DNA of 63,074 nucleotides, taken from Achromobacter pulmonis. Its GTDB lineage: Bacteria; Pseudomonadota; Gammaproteobacteria; Burkholderiales; Burkholderiaceae_B. The stretch lies in contig NZ_POQS01000008.1 of NCBI RefSeq assembly GCF_002885955.2, forward strand, positions 49,284-112,357, written 5' to 3'. Numbering within the stretch: position 1 is the first letter of the stretch; each line of letters opens with the position of its first letter. Positions 58,346-63,074 of this stretch are shown piece by piece. The notes beneath the pieces were generated by a model that was not told the origin of the DNA, did no database searches, and saw nothing but the letters and a program-made list of their open reading frames with translations. A program made the translations under genes and the position numbers.

Positions 58346-60742
58346 GTGCGCAAGGTTCGCTGGTTGATCCTCTCCGCTGTCGGCATGGCCGCCGGGGCCG
58401 TCCAGGCTCAGGGCAGCCAGGGCGCCGTTCCCGCCGCCACGTCGGCCACGCAGGCGCCGGTGCTGCGTACATCGCCCGGGCTGCGGATGCACCGGCTGCC
58501 GGACGACGACATCCCGGCCTTCATGGAAGCGGACACGATCGAGGGCGATCCCGAGTCGGACCTGACCCTGTCGGGCAACGCGCAGGTGCGCCGCATCGAC
58601 GGCGTGATCAAGGGCGACCGCATCAATTACCGCAAGGACACGGGCGAAGTCGACGTCCAGGGCAGCGCGCGCATGATGCGCGACGGCACCCTGGTGACCG
58701 GGCCGAACGCCAAGTTCAACGTGGACAAGTATTCGGGCGAGGTCGAAAAGCCGAATTTCTGGATGGGCGCCACCGGCGGCTTCGCGGTCGCCGAGCACGC
58801 GGACATTTTCAGCAAGTCGCAGATGCGGCTGCATACGGTGACCTACAGCGGCTGCGCCTGCGAGACGCCGTCCTGGTACATCAAGGCCAAGACCGTCGAC
58901 GTGGATTTCGACGAGAACGAAGGCGTGGCGCGCAACGGCGTGTTGTATTTCAAGGATTTCCCGATTCTGGCCTCGCCCTACATGACCTTCCCGGTCAAGA
59001 AGGAGCGCAAGTCGGGTTTCCTGGTGCCGACCTACGGCACCACCAGCCAGGGCGGCATCGACATTTCGCTGCCGTACTACCTGAACCTGGCGCCCAACTA
59101 TGACATGACCATCCAGCCGCGCTATTTCTCCAAGCGCGGGCTGCAGCTGGGCGGCGAGTTCCGCTACATGGGGTACACCTACGCGGGCACCCTGAACGGC
59201 ACCTATCTGCCCAACGACAACGTCACCGGCGACGACCGCTGGATGTACTGGTGGCGCCACCAGCAGCAGTTCTCCCACGGTTTCTACACGGATTGGGACA
59301 TCGCCAAGGTATCGGACGACGATTACTTCCGCGATATTTCCCAGCTGGGGCTGAACCAGGCGTCCACCACCTATCTGCCGCAGCGCGCGCGGGTGGGCTG
59401 GGCCTCCACATACTGGAGCGCGTACGCCCAGGTCTACAAATACCAGACGCTGCAGGACCCCGAAGCGCCGCTGACGCCGCCGTACGACAAGGTGCCCGAG
59501 CTGTACCTGCGCGGCGCGCGCTACGACTGGGGCGGTTTCGACGTCGACTGGACCTCGACCGCCGTGCGTTTCAGCATTCCCAAGGTCGGCGGCGTGCGCC
59601 AGGGCCCGCAGGGCGACCGGCTGCAGAGCTATCCGACGGTGTCCTATCCGATCGTCAAGCCGGGCTGGTTCATCGTGCCCAAGGCGGGCGTGAACTACAC
59701 GCAGTACCAGACCAACTGGTATGGCCGCGACTGGCTGGGCCTGAACGCCGGGACGCCCGACGCGACCACGTCGATGGGGTATCCGCGCTCGCAGTCGCGC
59801 ACCGTGCCCATCATGTCGCTGGACACCGGCCTGATCTTCGAGCGCGACACCACGCTGTTCGGCAAGGCCTCGACCCAGACGCTGGAGCCGCGCCTGTACT
59901 ACCTGTACGTGCCGTACCGCGACCAGTCCAAGATGCCGGTGTACGACACTTCGCTGGCCGACTTCAGTTTCTCGCAGGCCTTCGAGGAAAACATCTATAC
60001 CGGCGGCTGGGACCGCATCTCCAACGCCAACCAGCTGACCGCGGCGCTGACCACGCGCTGGCTGGACGCCAACACCGGTTTCGAGCGCATGTCGCTGGCC
60101 GTGGCGCAGCGCCTGTATTTCGCCGACCAGAAGGTGACGCTGCCCGGCGAGACGCCGCGCGAGAACGTGCGTTCGGACTTCCTGGTGGGCGCCAGCGCGG
60201 CCCTGACCGATACGCTGACGACCGAGGTCGCGGCCCAGTACAACCCGTACGACAACAACTGGTCGCGCGGCCTGGTGAGCGCGCGCTGGACGCCGCAGCG
60301 CCTGACCACCGTGGCGCTGTCCTACCGCTACCAGCGCGATCCCCAGCAGGGCGTCGCCTACCAGCCGCAGGGCCAGAACCAGGTCAGCCTGGCGTTCCAG
60401 TGGCCGTTCAGCAAGCGCTGGTACGGCGTGGGCCGGGTCGACTACTCCTTGCGCTCCGGTCCCTCCAGCACGGTCGCCAACACCACCGAGTCTCCCCGCG
60501 TGACGCAGGCCATCGCCGGCCTGGAGTACAAGGGGGATTGCTGCTGGGTGGGCCGCGTGGTCTACCAGCGCTACGCCGTGTCGGCCACGGACGCCAACTC
60601 CGCGGTGTTCCTGCAATTGGAGCTGACCGGCCTGGGTTCCCTGGGAACCGACCCGATGAACCTGCTGAACAGAAGCATCCCCGGCTACTCGCGCATTACG
60701 CCGCCTGTACCCACCGGGACCACATTTGAAAGGTATGAATGA
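58346..60742 (+). CDS. lptD: LptD, LPS-assembly outer-membrane protein
   Basis: A 798-residue essential protein that with LptE inserts lipopolysaccharide into the outer leaflet. A signal peptide (MRKVRWLILSAVGMAAGAVQA) is followed by the beta-jellyroll OstA domain (about 70-170; DTIEGDPESDLTLSGNAQVRR) and the LptD barrel. Cysteines at GCACETPS and GDCCWVG can form the inter-domain disulphides needed for activity. The GTG at 58346 was chosen because it begins the signal peptide. TATAAT at 58258-58263 may be part of its promoter. Its TGA overlaps the surA start. Confidence 0.95.
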   Translation: MRKVRWLILSAVGMAAGAVQAQGSQGAVPAATSATQAPVLRTSPGLRMHRLPDDDIPAFMEADTIEGDPESDLTLSGNAQVRRIDGVIKGDRINYRKDTGEVDVQGSARMMRDGTLVTGPNAKFNVDKYSGEVEKPNFWMGATGGFAVAEHADIFSKSQMRLHTVTYSGCACETPSWYIKAKTVDVDFDENEGVARNGVLYFKDFPILASPYMTFPVKKERKSGFLVPTYGTTSQGGIDISLPYYLNLAPNYDMTIQPRYFSKRGLQLGGEFRYMGYTYAGTLNGTYLPNDNVTGDDRWMYWWRHQQQFSHGFYTDWDIAKVSDDDYFRDISQLGLNQASTTYLPQRARVGWASTYWSAYAQVYKYQTLQDPEAPLTPPYDKVPELYLRGARYDWGGFDVDWTSTAVRFSIPKVGGVRQGPQGDRLQSYPTVSYPIVKPGWFIVPKAGVNYTQYQTNWYGRDWLGLNAGTPDATTSMGYPRSQSRTVPIMSLDTGLIFERDTTLFGKASTQTLEPRLYYLYVPYRDQSKMPVYDTSLADFSFSQAFEENIYTGGWDRISNANQLTAALTTRWLDANTGFERMSLAVAQRLYFADQKVTLPGETPRENVRSDFLVGASAALTDTLTTEVAAQYNPYDNNWSRGLVSARWTPQRLTTVALSYRYQRDPQQGVAYQPQGQNQVSLAFQWPFSKRWYGVGRVDYSLRSGPSSTVANTTESPRVTQAIAGLEYKGDCCWVGRVVYQRYAVSATDANSAVFLQLELTGLGSLGTDPMNLLNRSIPGYSRITPPVPTGTTFERYE

Positions 60743-62340
60743 TGCGTAGGTTGCACTCTTTGCGCCGCCTCTCCCGCAATGCACTGCTGCTGGCCGTCTG
60801 CGCCGGCTTGCCTGCCGCGTATGCGGCCGAGCAGAACGGCAAGGGCACGAACAACGGCGCCAAGCCCGCCTCCGCACAGAACGGCGCGAAGACAGCGGCC
60901 GCGCAGAAGAACGCCGCTCCCGCGGCGCCGCGCGAGCAGTTCGTCGACGGCATCGCCGCGGTGGTCGACAAGGACGTGATCACGCTGCGCGAGCTGCGCG
61001 AGGCGTCCCTGCGCATCAGCGGCGAGCTGAAGGCGCGCGGCATCCAGGTGCCCGACGACCAGACCCTGCAGCATCAGGTGCTGCAGCGTCTCATCATGGA
61101 GCGCGTGCAGCGCCACGAGGCCGACCGCATGGGCATCCGCGTGGACGACGCCCAGGTCGACAAGGCCGTGGAGGCCATCTCCGCGCGCAACAAGATCACC
61201 GTGGCGCAGCTGCGCCAGGAGATCGAGAAATCCGGCATCACCTGGGACGCCTATCGCAAGTCGCTGCGCGAAGAGATCCGCTCCGACCGCCTGCGCCAGC
61301 GCGCGGTGGACTCGACCATCGTGATTTCCGACGCGGAAGTCGACGCCTTCCTGAAGGACCAGCGGCGCAATCCGGCCTTCGGCGCGGCGCCCGCGGCGCA
61401 GCAGCCCCAGGCGCAGCCGCAACCCGCGCCCGAGCAGGCGCAGGCGCCTGCCGGCCCGATGCTTTACGCGCTGGCCCAGATCCTGGTGCGGGTGCCGGAA
61501 GGCTCCTCGCCCGAGCAGCTGGCGGTGCTGCGCAAGAAGGCCGAAGGCCTGCTGGCGCGGGCCAAGCGCGGCGACGACTTCGCCAGCCTGGCCGCGGCGT
61601 CCTCGGACGGCCCCGAAGCGCTGCAGGGCGGCGTCATGGGCGTGCGTCCGCTGGACGGCTGGCCCGACCTGTTCGTGCAGGCCATCAGCAATCTGCAGAA
61701 AGGCCAGGTCAGCGGCCTGATCCAGAGCGGCAACGGTTTCCACATCATCAAGGTGATGGACCGCGGCTCGGCCCAGCCGGCGCCGGCCCGCACGGCCCGC
61801 GCCCCGGCGCCCGCTCCCGCGCCGGCGCCCGCCGCGCGCCCGCAGCCGGCGCAGCAGGGGCCGGTCGAAGTGGTGCAGACCCGCGCCCGCCACATCCTGA
61901 TCAAGACCTCCACCGTCATGAGCGACGAGCAGGCCCGCCAGCGCCTGGAACAGGTGCGCCAGCGCCTGGTGAGCGGCAGCGCCAAGTTCGAGGACATGGC
62001 TCGCCAGTACTCGCAGGACGCGACCGCTCCGCAGGGCGGCGAGCTGGGCTGGCTGAACCCGGGCGAAACCGTGCCCCCGTTCGAGGCCGCCATGAACGCG
62101 CTGCAGCCGGGCGAGATCAGCCCGCCGATCCAATCGCCTTTCGGCTGGCACCTGATCCAGGTCGAAGAGCGCCGCCAGCATGACGCGTCCGACGAAGTGG
62201 CGCGGATGAAGGCGCGCCAGGTGCTGTTCGAGCGCCGCGCCCAGCCCGCATTCGAAGACTGGCTGGAGCAGCTGCGCGCGCAGGCGTATATCGACAACCG
62301 CCTGGAAAAGCAGCAGCAGATCCAGCAGAACAACCGCTAA
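60739..62340 (+). CDS. surA: SurA, periplasmic chaperone and peptidyl-prolyl isomerase
   Basis: A 533-residue outer-membrane-protein chaperone. A signal peptide (1-29) is followed by the SurA N-domain (about 55-205; VDGIAAVVDKDVITLREL) and two parvulin domains (about 235-345 and 375-480; the second has QTRARHILIKTSTVMSD). A Pro/Ala-rich linker separates the parvulins, and a C-terminal helix follows. It is longer than the E. coli protein (428) because of Ala/Pro/Gln-rich insertions. It overlaps lptD by four bases (ATGA); an alternative ATG is at 60742. Confidence 0.95.
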   Translation: MMRRLHSLRRLSRNALLLAVCAGLPAAYAAEQNGKGTNNGAKPASAQNGAKTAAAQKNAAPAAPREQFVDGIAAVVDKDVITLRELREASLRISGELKARGIQVPDDQTLQHQVLQRLIMERVQRHEADRMGIRVDDAQVDKAVEAISARNKITVAQLRQEIEKSGITWDAYRKSLREEIRSDRLRQRAVDSTIVISDAEVDAFLKDQRRNPAFGAAPAAQQPQAQPQPAPEQAQAPAGPMLYALAQILVRVPEGSSPEQLAVLRKKAEGLLARAKRGDDFASLAAASSDGPEALQGGVMGVRPLDGWPDLFVQAISNLQKGQVSGLIQSGNGFHIIKVMDRGSAQPAPARTARAPAPAPAPAPAARPQPAQQGPVEVVQTRARHILIKTSTVMSDEQARQRLEQVRQRLVSGSAKFEDMARQYSQDATAPQGGELGWLNPGETVPPFEAAMNALQPGEISPPIQSPFGWHLIQVEERRQHDASDEVARMKARQVLFERRAQPAFEDWLEQLRAQAYIDNRLEKQQQIQQNNR

Positions 62341-62358
62341 ACGCATTACGGGCCTTAC

Positions 62359-63074
62359 ATGTCTCAGCACCAGGCGCGCAAGCGTTTCGGCCAGAACTTC
62401 CTGACCGACGAAAGCGTGGTCGAGTCCATCGTCCGGGCGGTGGCTCCCGCCCGCGGCGATACCGTGGTCGAAATCGGTCCGGGCCTGTCGGCGCTGACCC
62501 GGCCGCTGCTGGAACGCCTGGACCACCTGACCGCGGTCGAGATCGACCGCGACCTGGCGGCCCGCCTGCGCAAGCAGTTCGAACCCGGCCGCCTGACCGT
62601 GGTCGAGGCGGACGCCCTGACGGTGGATTTTTCCCAGTTCGGCGGCGCGCTGCGCGTCGTGGGCAATTTGCCCTACAACATCTCCAGCCCCTTGCTGTTC
62701 CATCTGATGACCTGGGCCGACCACGTGCGCGACCAGCATTTCATGCTGCAGCGCGAAGTGATCGACCGCATGGTGGCGCAGCCGGGTTCGGGCGACTTCA
62801 GCCGGCTGTCGGTGATGCTGCAGTCGCGCTACCGCATGCACAAGCTGTTCGACGTGCCGCCCGAGGCCTTCGACCCGCCGCCCAAGGTGGTGTCGGCGAT
62901 CGTGCGCATGGTGCCGCTGCCGGCCGAGCGCCTGCGCCCGGTCAGCGAACGCGCTTTTGAAACCGTGGTCGCGCGCGCGTTCTCGCAACGCCGCAAGATG
63001 CTGCGCCGGGTGCTGGCCGACTGGGCCGCGCAAGTGCCATGGGAAGCGCTGGACATCGCGCCCACCGCCCGCGC
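62359..63074 (+). CDS. rsmA: RsmA (KsgA), 16S rRNA dimethyladenosine transferase, 3' end missing
   Basis: The gene is cut by the window end, with 238 codons visible and no stop. RsmA dimethylates A1518 and A1519 of 16S rRNA late in 30S assembly. The N-terminus KRFGQNFLTD, SAM-binding motif VEIGPGLSALT and catalytic motif NLPYNISSPLLFHL are present. It follows surA by 18 bp in the conserved lptD-surA-rsmA order. Confidence 0.95.
   Translation, partial: MSQHQARKRFGQNFLTDESVVESIVRAVAPARGDTVVEIGPGLSALTRPLLERLDHLTAVEIDRDLAARLRKQFEPGRLTVVEADALTVDFSQFGGALRVVGNLPYNISSPLLFHLMTWADHVRDQHFMLQREVIDRMVAQPGSGDFSRLSVMLQSRYRMHKLFDVPPEAFDPPPKVVSAIVRMVPLPAERLRPVSERAFETVVARAFSQRRKMLRRVLADWAAQVPWEALDIAPTAR

Noticed and set aside
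58154..60877. 907-codon minus-strand open frame across lptD
   Set aside because: It covers lptD with a shadow composition and runs into the amgK promoter region; lptD is unambiguous.
60685..63033. 782-codon minus-strand open frame across surA and rsmA
   Set aside because: Shadow of two conserved genes; Arg/Ala/His-rich with no recognisable domain.

Overview
The window is GC-rich, densely packed and betaproteobacterial. The content points to the Alcaligenaceae (Bordetella/Achromobacter group): a Bug/TctC-type periplasmic binding protein, a DctQMP TRAP transporter, the AmgK-MurU pair divergent from lptD-surA-rsmA, and a very large filamentous-haemagglutinin-type exoprotein. Genus assignment is inference from gene content; no rRNA is present. 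Both ends cut genes (mnmC at the left, rsmA at the right).

Layout. 1-7.5 kb: the 3' part of mnmC, a GH31-fold protein whose acid/base residue appears to be missing, the methionine ABC importer metNIQ, tRNA-Lys(TTT), and a Phd/VapC-type toxin-antitoxin pair. 7.5-14.3 kb: a LysR regulator divergent from a six-gene catabolic operon (hydroxyacyl-CoA-dehydrogenase-like enzyme, TRAP transporter dctQMP, uronate dehydrogenase, SMP-30 lactonase), best read as uptake and oxidation of a hexuronate.

14.3-41.5 kb is the centrepiece: a cell-surface-signalling and two-partner-secretion locus that matches, from memory, the Pseudomonas aeruginosa VreA-VreI-VreR (PUMA3)/PdtA-PdtB system. It encodes a free-standing signalling protein (STN plus TonB-C-like), an ECF sigma factor, a FecR-type anti-sigma factor, a 4638-residue TpsA exoprotein, its TpsB transporter, an ExbB with a large lectin-like periplasmic domain, ExbD, TonB, a Porin_5-type porin, a periplasmic coiled-coil protein, a YbjN-domain protein, a PpiC lipoprotein and a RES/Xre toxin-antitoxin pair. 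A 13-bp sequence resembling a Pho box lies about 100 bp upstream of both the signalling gene and tpsA, and a similar element in the opposite orientation lies before tpsB. This suggests phosphate-starvation control, as described for the Pseudomonas system. No TonB-dependent receptor is present.

41.7-51.5 kb: a Bug protein, a Fur paralogue translationally coupled to an unknown gene and divergent from an AraC regulator, a YkgJ cysteine-cluster protein, the repair glycosylase Tag, an LTA-synthase-type sulfatase-fold membrane enzyme, an AsmA protein, and a TetR/short-chain-dehydrogenase divergent pair. 51.5-63 kb: tRNA-Lys(CTT), a small patch of unrecognised genes, then mainly envelope and core genes (HAD hydrolase, OmpA lipoprotein, pterin carbinolamine dehydratase, DUF6776-like protein, MurU, AmgK, LptD, SurA, RsmA).
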